From Paraburkholderia largidicola (GTDB lineage: Bacteria > Pseudomonadota > Gammaproteobacteria > Burkholderiales > Burkholderiaceae), in NCBI RefSeq assembly GCF_013426895.1, contig NZ_AP023176.1, positions 1,736,001-1,800,000 of the forward strand: DNA of 64,000 bases, written 5' to 3'. Positions 26,248 to 33,609 of this stretch are shown piece after piece. Both the position numbers and the translations under genes were made by a program. Numbering within the stretch: position 1 is the stretch's first letter; each line of letters begins with the position of its first letter. The notes beneath the pieces were generated by a model. It saw nothing but the letters and a program-made list of their open reading frames with translations, was not told the origin of the DNA and ran no database searches.

Positions 26248-26576
26248 GGCAGTCACTACCTCGCGTGTATCGTGGTGTGGCTACTATGCAGGATTTTCTG
26301 GCGTAAGAAAAACGCGTAATCTGGATCGGAACGATCAGGTTTTCTGATAGCGCGATCGGGGCGAGCGATGCCGCGCGAATCGGCGTCGTTTGCAGGCTAG
26401 CAGAAGCGCTTGTGTGCAGTTGTCGGCGCTCGCGCGCTCAGGTTCAAGCGCAGCCACACCATGACCATCGTGATGTGTTCGAATTCGTCCTTCCGTGGTT
26501 TCCCGATATCGACACTATGTGCCGCGCGTTAGCAGGCAAGACACTCAACGAGTAGCCACGAACACTGATCGTCGCT
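26248..26576. other. intergenic region
   Basis: Between the alpha/beta hydrolase start and the tpsB stop. No open frame with recognisable content and no clear terminator hairpin seen. Confidence 0.35.
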
Positions 26577-28331
26577 TCAGAATTGGGCCGTCATCTGAAA
26601 TCCCACTGTCACGCGAGCTGTTGGGAACCCGGCCGGCTTGTAAATGGGCGTACCTGCAAACAGGTCATACGCAAAGCCTGCAATACGTGTCGGCAGGCTG
26701 CCGCGAATGCCGATTACAGCACCCGCCAGTTGTGTGCCGGCGAGAAACGCCGTGTTAGGCCCATACACGTGCCCATAGTCGATTCCCGCATAGAGCGCCT
26801 GCCCCGTCTGTCCGATAGCCCATTGCAGTTCATTTCGCCAGTAAAACCCCTTTTCCGCCGCGAGCATCGTCTCGCCATCGAAACCGCGAACCGTATACCG
26901 GCTGCCGATAGTCAGGTCGTCGATATAGAACAAGGTGTCGTTCGTGAACTGGCCGTGCACTGTGCTCACGTACCGGAAGTTCTGCTTTGCAACGGCGAAA
27001 GGTACGGAAAGATTCGCGTCGACCACGGCCATATGGAAGCGATACGTCGGACCATCAGGATACGGATCCGACGTCGCGCCCAGACCGCCGACGCCCTGAC
27101 GATACGCAAGCGTGCCGTCGAATTGCGCAGCACCAAAGTAATGACGATCTGTCAGGCCCGCTTCGATGAAGGTGTTGTCGCGCTTCTGTGTCGGGATGCT
27201 TGTGTCGTCGATGAAGCTCTCGCCGAAGCGCTTCGATAACTGAAGCTGCATACCGAACACATCGTTCTGGCTGCGAGACAGAACTCGCGCCAGCCTGAAC
27301 GCTGCAGTCTGCGAATTGCCGCTCGACACGAACGTCTGGTTCACGCCAGCGATCTGCTCGTAGTAGGTATTGGTGTTGCCCGAGAGCGTCGCTGTCCAGT
27401 AACCCCATGGCACGGAGTAAGAGCCATTGAATCCATGCGAGCCCAAACGCTTGTCGCCCAACTCGAGATCCTGATTGGCACTCAATGCGAGCACGTCGTT
27501 AAGACCCAGTGGATTGTCGAGGCCCAGGCTCAGATTGCCCTGCAGTTTGCCCGTCGCGCGCGTGCCCGAGTTGTCGACGGATGCGACGACACTCCATGGC
27601 TTGGTGCGCTTTACGTCGATCACCACATCGCTTTCTCCAGGCGATGAAGTTGGCTCGATCTTCATGTTCACGTCCTGACTCGCGACGCGCTTCATCTGTT
27701 CGAGGCCCTGTTCGAGATCGCGCAGATTCAACATATCGCCATCGCGAGCGGGGAATGCAGATTTCCATGTCCCACGCGTGTCCGGACTGGCGAAGCGCAG
27801 GTGACGCACGACTCCGGGTACGAGTGCGACCCTTAGCGTGCCTTTCGATACGTCCTGCTCGGGCAGCAACACGCGGGTCGTGATGTACCCGCGACTCAGG
27901 AGGAGTTGCTGCACGCCCTTGGTGAGAATGTCGAAGCCCTGCTTTCCGATGCATTGACCCGCGTAGTGATTGAGCCATTCCCGCGCGAATGCAAAGCGGT
28001 CGAGTGGCAAAGCTGATGCGCCCTGCTTGCGGATCGCATCGGGTAATGTGTCGGGCACGTCGAGCGCGAATGTATCGATACGAAAGCATGGCGATTCGGC
28101 GGGAAGCACGGGAAAGCCGTCGGCCTTCGGCGCAGTCGAGCGTACTGCCGGCGCGTTGACCGCCTGGGCTCGCTGTTGTGCGTCGCGTTGCTGCTGCACC
28201 TGCTGATTCTGTTCAGCGTTCGCGCGTGCAGCGGCAACCGTGTCTGCAGGAGTTGGCGCCTGCTGCGCCTGGCCCGTTAGTGATATCAGGGCTGTGAGCG
28301 GGAGTGCCGCCAGCCTCTTTCTGGTTTTCAT
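26577..28331 (-). CDS. two-partner secretion outer-membrane transporter TpsB (ShlB/FhaC/BcpB family)
   Basis: A 584-residue Omp85-superfamily pore that exports a large TpsA exoprotein. Signal peptide at residues 1-22; then a polar Gln-rich plug helix (EQNQQVQQQRDAQQRAQ, about 38-54); two POTRA domains from about 80 to 235 (CFRIDTFAL, LLLSRGYITTRVLLPEQ); then a 16-stranded barrel with the conserved tip motif VRGFDGE near residue 485 and a C-terminal Phe needed for Bam recognition. Length matches BcpB/CdiB. It is the last gene of a minus-strand run whose order (exoprotein stub, small protein, lipoproteins, TpsB) mirrors Burkholderia bcpAIOB. Its cognate exoprotein is almost wholly missing, so it may have no substrate in this strain. 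Confidence 0.9.
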   Translation of the reverse strand: MKTRKRLAALPLTALISLTGQAQQAPTPADTVAAARANAEQNQQVQQQRDAQQRAQAVNAPAVRSTAPKADGFPVLPAESPCFRIDTFALDVPDTLPDAIRKQGASALPLDRFAFAREWLNHYAGQCIGKQGFDILTKGVQQLLLSRGYITTRVLLPEQDVSKGTLRVALVPGVVRHLRFASPDTRGTWKSAFPARDGDMLNLRDLEQGLEQMKRVASQDVNMKIEPTSSPGESDVVIDVKRTKPWSVVASVDNSGTRATGKLQGNLSLGLDNPLGLNDVLALSANQDLELGDKRLGSHGFNGSYSVPWGYWTATLSGNTNTYYEQIAGVNQTFVSSGNSQTAAFRLARVLSRSQNDVFGMQLQLSKRFGESFIDDTSIPTQKRDNTFIEAGLTDRHYFGAAQFDGTLAYRQGVGGLGATSDPYPDGPTYRFHMAVVDANLSVPFAVAKQNFRYVSTVHGQFTNDTLFYIDDLTIGSRYTVRGFDGETMLAAEKGFYWRNELQWAIGQTGQALYAGIDYGHVYGPNTAFLAGTQLAGAVIGIRGSLPTRIAGFAYDLFAGTPIYKPAGFPTARVTVGFQMTAQF

Positions 28332-28397
28332 TACTTGCGTGTATGGCGTGTAGCGGAAAGGCGGGAGATACGTGTGCCCGCCTTACCTATGCGTCGT

Positions 28398-29039
28398 TCA
28401 GGGACCAGTCTTGACCGGCCGGGCGGCTCGCACGGCGTCATCATCCGGGCATTTCGATGCAGGTGAGAGCTTCACGGGTTCGTCCATGCCGTGACCATCG
28501 ATGCGGCGAGCCGAAAGCCAGCACTGTCTGCCGTTGGAATCCTGGAAGACGTCGTAGTCCTGGCCCGCGACGGGTGTGAAGGTCATCGCAGGCGGTGAGC
28601 AGGAGTAGGAAACGGTCCCAGTCGACGAATGTACATTCGACGAAATCGTGAGTGGCTTTCCTGCTTCAACGACATATTCCTTGATCATGTCCTTGAAGTT
28701 CAAACCCTCTACACGCATAAAGGAACGTGGACTGGATGGCATGCCGATGGTCACGCTATGTGACGAGTACTTCCAGGCAGCGAGATATCCATCGTCTACC
28801 TCAATTGCATCAGGGTCATTCTCCCAGGCACTGCGGTAGCAGACGCTGTTCGGTCGGAAAGACGTGCTTTTCGTGCCGTTTCCGGTTAGAAATCGGATGC
28901 GAGATGAAACCGCTGGATCGTACCTCGGACTTGTTTCCGTCACGTGATGCGCGGGTTGGAGAAACGTGCACGCTGAGACTGAGGCGACGACAGCTACTGT
29001 GAAGAGCGCCGCGGCTGCTCTGTGCGATGCGAAAAACAT
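28398..29039 (-). CDS. putative lipoprotein (BcpO position), paralogue of the next
   Basis: A 213-residue protein with a lipoprotein signal: hydrophobic AALFTVAVVASVSAC ending in a lipobox-like SVSAC, lipidation expected at Cys 24. The mature part has paired cysteines and ends in a Lys/Asp-rich tail. The block KPLTISSN ... YSCSPPAMTFTPVAGQDY ... RQCWLSARRIDGHG ... PVKL recurs in the lipoprotein at 29426-29920, so the two are ancient duplicates. It lies 66 bp upstream of tpsB, the position of bcpO in Burkholderia contact-dependent inhibition loci. Function of this lipoprotein class is not established. Confidence 0.7.
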   Translation of the reverse strand: MFFASHRAAAALFTVAVVASVSACTFLQPAHHVTETSPRYDPAVSSRIRFLTGNGTKSTSFRPNSVCYRSAWENDPDAIEVDDGYLAAWKYSSHSVTIGMPSSPRSFMRVEGLNFKDMIKEYVVEAGKPLTISSNVHSSTGTVSYSCSPPAMTFTPVAGQDYDVFQDSNGRQCWLSARRIDGHGMDEPVKLSPASKCPDDDAVRAARPVKTGP

Positions 29040-29425
29040 TATTCTTCCCCGAAACTTGGTTTATTTGTATAAAGTGGCTTTGGGTCACTTTGTTGTCGTG
29101 CGTGCGTCATTCGCTTCGACATTGACGTAAGAGGTGTCGGCAGCGGAACAGAACAGCTGGCGACGCTCACATGCCCGCGCTGTCCCAATGTCAGAAACGA
29201 TCGATTAACTTACTTTACGACGCTAAACTCGTCTGCACTTAGGATTGAAACCCGGTGAGTGGCTGATGACACCGTATTCCACGCGCGACAAAGTCGCGGT
29301 AAAAAAGAGAGATTCTTACTCGCAAGGACACGCTCCGAGTCGTAGTCTTCGCAGCGCCGGCCATTCTTTTTCATCGTGGGTAATTCATTAATCTACGGCA
29401 AGATCGAGCGATTCTTTAAGCGGCT
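29040..29425. other. intergenic region, lower GC
   Basis: A gap between the two lipoprotein genes that is clearly more AT-rich than the flanks. It probably holds a promoter for 28398-29039. No coding content recognised. Confidence 0.35.
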
Positions 29426-29920
29426 TTAGCGAAATTTGATGCAAGTAATACCGGCTTGCTGTGGGCGCAATTCCTTTAACTTGACCGGTTTGACCGGCAG
29501 ACCATCTGCATCGACCTCCACCACACTCACGATGCATTGTCGGTCATGTATGTGGATCATCGACTGCAGGAAAGGGACACCCGGATCGGATGGCTTGTGA
29601 CCCTCCACAGCCACCAGCCGGTAATGAACGTCTCTCTGCGGCGTGAACGTAGCAGGCAGCATGCATACGTTCTCCTCGTAGGAGATCACGAGTGGTTTGT
29701 CAGGGACAACCTTCACAGGCATCGCACCCGGGCTGCCATCGACGTAGGTCTTGCCTGCGTAGCAACCTTTCTCGTTCAAGGTCAGGAGATAGACGGCCTT
29801 GCTTTGAATCTGAAGTTCTGCAGATGGCTCCGAGTCCTTGGGAAAAGGATACGGATGGCCTACAGTGCTGCATCCAGTCAGCGACAAGGCTGCATAAAAT
29901 GTAAATAATTTCCAGTGCAT
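29426..29920 (-). CDS. putative lipoprotein (BcpO position)
   Basis: A 164-residue lipoprotein: short signal MHWKLFTFYAALSLTGC with a textbook lipobox LTGC (lipid on Cys 17). The mature region contains KPLVISYEENVCMLPATFTPQRDVHYRLVAV-like and RQCIVSVVEVDADG segments shared with the lipoprotein at 28398-29039. It lies between the candidate immunity gene and that paralogue in the remnant contact-dependent inhibition locus. GC content is lower than the chromosome around it, consistent with horizontal origin. Role unknown. Confidence 0.7.
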   Translation of the reverse strand: MHWKLFTFYAALSLTGCSTVGHPYPFPKDSEPSAELQIQSKAVYLLTLNEKGCYAGKTYVDGSPGAMPVKVVPDKPLVISYEENVCMLPATFTPQRDVHYRLVAVEGHKPSDPGVPFLQSMIHIHDRQCIVSVVEVDADGLPVKPVKLKELRPQQAGITCIKFR

Positions 29921-30045
29921 TGTATCTTATAGATTGATCGAAATTCTTCTTCTCGCACCGTGCGTCACACGCCCCCACGAGCTTCTTTCGCGAATCACAT
30001 TTTTCTTCAGTTATCGGACATCATTGAGCAACCCAATACTTCCCC

Positions 30046-30438
30046 TCAAAAATCTTTAAGATAATGCGTTCCGTGGCGGTCGCGCATGGCGCACACCGAC
30101 TCGTACTGAAATGAAAGCACCCACCTGGAGAAAACGATCTCATCTATGGTACGCAGAAAGTCGTGCAGTTGCGAACTACAATCTGCAAGTCGGTCATTGA
30201 CATAGACAAATACGATCCTGCTTCCCACTGCCCAATCTCCATGGAAATCCTCTGCTTTGGGTTTTCCCTCTAACGCCGAACATTCTTCGTACGAGTAAAA
30301 CATATTGGAAATAGGAAAATTTCCGTGGATTTTCGGCTGCTTGTCCAGAATCGCAGTCGCACCTGTACTTTCGAGGATCCTGACAATTTTCGCGGATTCG
30401 ACTCCACGCTCGATTTCAAGCACCATCATGATCGACAT
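30046..30438 (-). CDS. candidate contact-dependent-inhibition immunity protein (CdiI/BcpI position)
   Basis: A 130-residue soluble acidic protein without signal peptide or membrane segment and with no family that I recognise. It starts at ATG 30438 (MSIMMVLEIERG), overlapping the 3' end of the exoprotein stub by 13 bp, exactly where a cdiI gene sits behind cdiA. AT-rich codon use is typical of immunity genes. The lack of recognisable homology also fits, since these proteins are highly polymorphic. If so it is an orphan immunity gene, kept after loss of its toxin. Other small cytoplasmic roles are not excluded. Confidence 0.5.
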   Translation of the reverse strand: MSIMMVLEIERGVESAKIVRILESTGATAILDKQPKIHGNFPISNMFYSYEECSALEGKPKAEDFHGDWAVGSRIVFVYVNDRLADCSSQLHDFLRTIDEIVFSRWVLSFQYESVCAMRDRHGTHYLKDF

Positions 30439-30875
30439 ACCCTATTCCCCCAATACCGTAACAACACCATTTTTGCCTGCTGCGTGTTGACAATGGTCGG
30501 CGAGTTGTTCAGGACCACGCCTGCCTTCGGCACGTCGAACCGGGTGTAGCCATTGATCGACACCCCCGCTGCCGAAGGGAGCGTGACGTTGACCTGCTGG
30601 ATGCCGTTCGCGGTCTGGATGACCGTCGGCCGATGCGCGCCCGCGTTCGGGTCGGCGACGACCTGTGCGAACGCGGTCGACATGCCGACGACAATCACAC
30701 CCGTCGCTGCGGCGACAGCTCGTAGCAACCACGGCGAAGAACTTCGCTCCGCGACGGATGCGACAGCAGTTGTTTCGCCCTGGTTCTTTTTTCCAGTCGC
30801 AGCGGCGGTTTCCTCGACTGCGACCAGCATTCCCCGGATCCGGCTGAATACCAGCCGGAAAGCTCTCTTGTTCAT
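30426..30875 (-). pseudogene. truncated two-partner secretion exoprotein (CdiA/BcpA, ESPR plus start of TPS domain)
   Basis: Only 149 codons of what is normally a gene of 8-10 kb. Residues 1-30 (MNKRAFRLVFSRIRGMLVAVEE...) are a classic extended signal peptide region, followed by a hydrophobic signal core (LLRAVAAATGVIVVGMSTAFAQ) and the opening of the haemagglutination-activity/TPS domain (VIQTANGIQQVNV, RFDVPKAGVVLNNSPTIVNTQQ). Homology stops there; about 16 unrelated residues (KMVLLRYWGNRVC) lead to the stop. In another frame the same bases read KNGVVTVLGE and stop 4 bp before the immunity start, which could be the last codons of the lost toxin. An internal deletion is the simplest explanation. 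Confidence 0.85.
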
Positions 30876-31237
30876 TTTTTATGCGTGCGGTAGTTCTGGA
30901 AAGCGCGCGCAATGTATCAGAAACATTTAGTAACAACTGTCAAATCATGCAAGCAATGCAACATCTCATGCGGATTGCATTTGGGAATCTAGAAGCGCTC
31001 TGGATGGCGCGGCGCAGCCCTTCGGGAGGAAAAGGCCGTAATTGATGGCGATGCCGTTCGGCCTCGCCGGTGGTCTGTTCGCGTGCGAGCCCGAACCGCG
31101 AATTGCGCGGAACTCAGGCGAAGGTCTGCTCGTTTTTAGATTGACGATGGTCCGCGCATTGACGCCGACGTTGGCGAGCCCTACTTCTGCGCTTCGCGCG
31201 TCGAAGTGATCGCTTCTACGATTCGTCGCGATGGTGT
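30876..31237. other. intergenic region upstream of the exoprotein stub
   Basis: Should hold the promoter of the bcpAIOB-type locus. The first 100 bases are AT-rich. The remainder is GC-rich and may contain degraded coding sequence, but no family could be recognised in any frame. Confidence 0.35.
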
Positions 31238-31648
31238 TTATGCACCGACTTCGTACGGCAACACCTGCTCCGTCTCATCAGGACGATTACGCGCAACAAC
31301 CGCCCGCGCCGGCTCCGTCGTGCTGAGATTGAACGGCTGATGCGGCACGCCGGGCGGAATGAACAGAAAGTCCCCGGCTTCCGTCACGATCGACTGACGC
31401 AGGCCCGGCCCGTAACGCGTCTCCACACGCCCTTCGAGCACATAGATTCCCGTTTCATAACCGCAGTGAATGTGCGGCTCGGCGTGTCCGCCGGGCGGAA
31501 CGACGACGAGATGCATCGACAGTCCCTGCGCGCCCGCCGTCGTTGAAGAAATGCCGACGAAGTACGGCAAGCGCTGCGTCGTGGCAATTTCCCTGTCGGG
31601 ACGCACGACGACGAGTTGCGCGAGTTCGCGTTGTGAATCGTCTTCCAT
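31238..31648 (-). CDS. cupin-domain protein
   Basis: A 136-residue single cupin. Motif 1 is in GGHAEPHIHCGYETGIYVLEG near residues 63-83 (two His and a Glu in the H-x-H-x(n)-E pattern) and motif 2 is DFLFIPPGVPHQPFN near 103-117, giving a likely metal site. Start ATG 31648 (MEDDSQREL) follows GGGAGAA at good distance; the upstream in-frame ATG at 31744 overlaps the neighbouring divergent region. Small cupins of this kind are sugar-binding, dioxygenase-like or regulatory proteins; function here unknown. Confidence 0.8.
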   Translation of the reverse strand: MEDDSQRELAQLVVVRPDREIATTQRLPYFVGISSTTAGAQGLSMHLVVVPPGGHAEPHIHCGYETGIYVLEGRVETRYGPGLRQSIVTEAGDFLFIPPGVPHQPFNLSTTEPARAVVARNRPDETEQVLPYEVGA

Positions 31649-31834
31649 ATGCGATTCTCCCGGTTCGGTGGGACGCTGGGTACTGAGAGATTCTACGCCG
31701 GAGCGTGACCGGAAAAGCCACGCAAGCCAAGCCTCATGAAGCATTCACTGAACATGCCACCGACAACGCCAGAGACTTGTTGCCGGTGTATAAGATTCGA
31801 AAAACAATCGAGGACATCCGCGGAGCCATCCAAC

Positions 31835-32431
31835 ATGAACAAACGACAGTTCCTGACCAGCGCCGCTGCCATCGGCGTCAGCGTCACGCCCGCACTCGGC
31901 GCGACGAATGCGAAAGCCACTGCATGCGCTGCGGCGCCCGCGCTACTCACCGTGTCCGGCGCGATCAAGCGCTCGAATCGCGGCCCACTCGATCCGGCAT
32001 TCGATCCATTGATGGCCAAGCAACTCGTCAAATTCACGTCGGCTTATACCTTCGACTATCCGTCGCTCACGAGTCTGCCCGCCGTCACCATCAGGCCAAT
32101 CATCGAATACGACGCGAAGCCGCACACGCTAAGCGGTCCATTGCTCGCCAATGTACTCGAGCAGGCCGGCGCACCCAGCGCGGGCGACACGAAGATTTCC
32201 TTGCGCGCCGTCGACGGCTATGTCGTGCTGACTACGCTCGACAACATTCGCGCATGGCGCTTCATCGTCGCGACGCATATGGACGGCAAGCCGATGCCGC
32301 TGGGCGGCCTCGGTCCGCTATGGGCGATCTACGATGCCGACAAGATCCCGGACCTCGCACCAAAGCCGCTCAAGGATCGCTTCGTATTGTCTCCGTGGGG
32401 CCTTTACCAGATCCAGGTATCCGAGACATAG
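31835..32431 (+). CDS. exported molybdopterin-oxidoreductase-fold protein (YedY/sulfite-oxidase Moco-domain-like)
   Basis: A 198-residue protein. The N-terminus MNKRQFLTSAAAIGVSVTPALG is a signal sequence. The rest resembles the small Moco-domain-like proteins: PAVTIRPIIEYDAKPHTLSGPLLANVLEQAGA near residues 90-120 and IVATHMDGKPMPLGGLGPLWAIYD near 145-168 match the sulfite-oxidase superfamily core. The usual Moco Cys ligand is not evident, so it may bind another ligand or be inactive in Moco binding. Convergent with psuG. Function unknown. Confidence 0.65.
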   Translation: MNKRQFLTSAAAIGVSVTPALGATNAKATACAAAPALLTVSGAIKRSNRGPLDPAFDPLMAKQLVKFTSAYTFDYPSLTSLPAVTIRPIIEYDAKPHTLSGPLLANVLEQAGAPSAGDTKISLRAVDGYVVLTTLDNIRAWRFIVATHMDGKPMPLGGLGPLWAIYDADKIPDLAPKPLKDRFVLSPWGLYQIQVSET

Positions 32432-32439
32432 GGACATGT

Positions 32440-33381
32440 TCATGCCGCTGCCTGCCCTGCATTGGCCAACGCGAGTGCGAGCCGCGCGCCGACCTCGGCG
32501 TTGTGCTTCACCAGCGCGATATTGGTCGCGAGACTGCGCCCGCCTGTCAGCGCCTTGATACGCGACAGCAGGAACGGCGTTACGGCTTTTCCCGTGATGC
32601 CTTGCGCAGCCGCTTCTTCGAGCGCCTGCCGGGTCAACGTGTCGATTTCTGCCGACGGCATCGCAGCGGCCTCGGGCACGGGCGTGCTCAACACGACGCC
32701 GCCCGCGAGGCCCAGGTCCCACTTGGCGCGAAGGAAACGCGCTTGCTCCGCTGCGTCATCGAGTCTGAAATCCGCGCGAAAGCCGCTGTCGCGCGTATAA
32801 AACGCAGCGAAATTGTCCTGCTCGCAACTGAGTACCGGCACGCCATGCGTTTCCAGATATTCCAGCGTGAGCCCGATGTCGAGAATCGATTTCGCGCCCG
32901 CGCAGACCACTGCGACCGACGTTTTCGCCAGTTCCTGCAGGTCGGCTGATATGTCGAAGGTTTCCGGCGCGCCGCGATGCACGCCGCCAATGCCGCCCGT
33001 GACGAACACTTCGATTCCCGCCAGCGCGGCGCAGATCATCGTGCCGGCCACCGTCGTCGCGCCGAGTTCGCCGCTTGCCAGCACGGCCGGCAGATCTCGG
33101 CGGCTGACCTTGTGCACATTGTCGGAGCGCGCAATCAGTTCGAGTTCGTCGTCCGACAGTCCAATGCGGATACGCCCGCCGATCAACGCGATCGTCGCGG
33201 GTTGCGCGCCGAGATCGCGGATCACCTGCTCCACTTCGCGCGCCGTGCGCACGTTCTGCGGATAAGGCATGCCGTGAGCGATGATCGTCGACTCCAGCGC
33301 GACTATCGGGCGGCCGGCCGCCCGCGCGGCGGCTACGGGTGCACTGAACGTCAACCACGAGCGTGCGGGGTTCGCATCCAT
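32440..33381 (-). CDS. psuG: pseudouridine-5'-phosphate glycosidase
   Basis: Cleaves pseudouridine 5'-phosphate to uracil and ribose 5-phosphate. The 313-residue protein has the family landmarks: catalytic/metal Glu in IVALESTIIAHGMPYPQN near residue 30, Lys in VHKVSRRDLP near 93, FVTGGIGGVHRGAPETFDISADL near 130-152 and an Asp in CAGAKSILDIGLTLEYLET near 165-180. Length matches the family. Start ATG 33381 (MDANPARSWLTF). The partner kinase psuK is not adjacent in this window. Divergent from the GH63-type glycosidase gene. Confidence 0.92.
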   Translation of the reverse strand: MDANPARSWLTFSAPVAAARAAGRPIVALESTIIAHGMPYPQNVRTAREVEQVIRDLGAQPATIALIGGRIRIGLSDDELELIARSDNVHKVSRRDLPAVLASGELGATTVAGTMICAALAGIEVFVTGGIGGVHRGAPETFDISADLQELAKTSVAVVCAGAKSILDIGLTLEYLETHGVPVLSCEQDNFAAFYTRDSGFRADFRLDDAAEQARFLRAKWDLGLAGGVVLSTPVPEAAAMPSAEIDTLTRQALEEAAAQGITGKAVTPFLLSRIKALTGGRSLATNIALVKHNAEVGARLALALANAGQAAA

Positions 33382-33609
33382 GTCGATATGTTCCGCAATG
33401 TGATGCGCTCCAGTATGCAGCAGAATGCGCGCGCAGAATGACGGTGCAATATCGATGCCGCACGACCGATAGCCGCGCCCTTTGATCGCCATGCAACGCG
33501 TTGGCGCATATCATCATGATTCCGTCCATGCACGCCGCACGCGAGACGGAAAAGCACAGACGTTCATATGCAGAACGTGTCGGACGATCGATCTCGGCCG
33601 GGAGGTGCC

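Noticed and set aside
30876..31237. Possible gene remnant in the GC-rich half of the gap upstream of the exoprotein stub
   Set aside because: No frame gave a recognisable family segment, so it is only described as intergenic.
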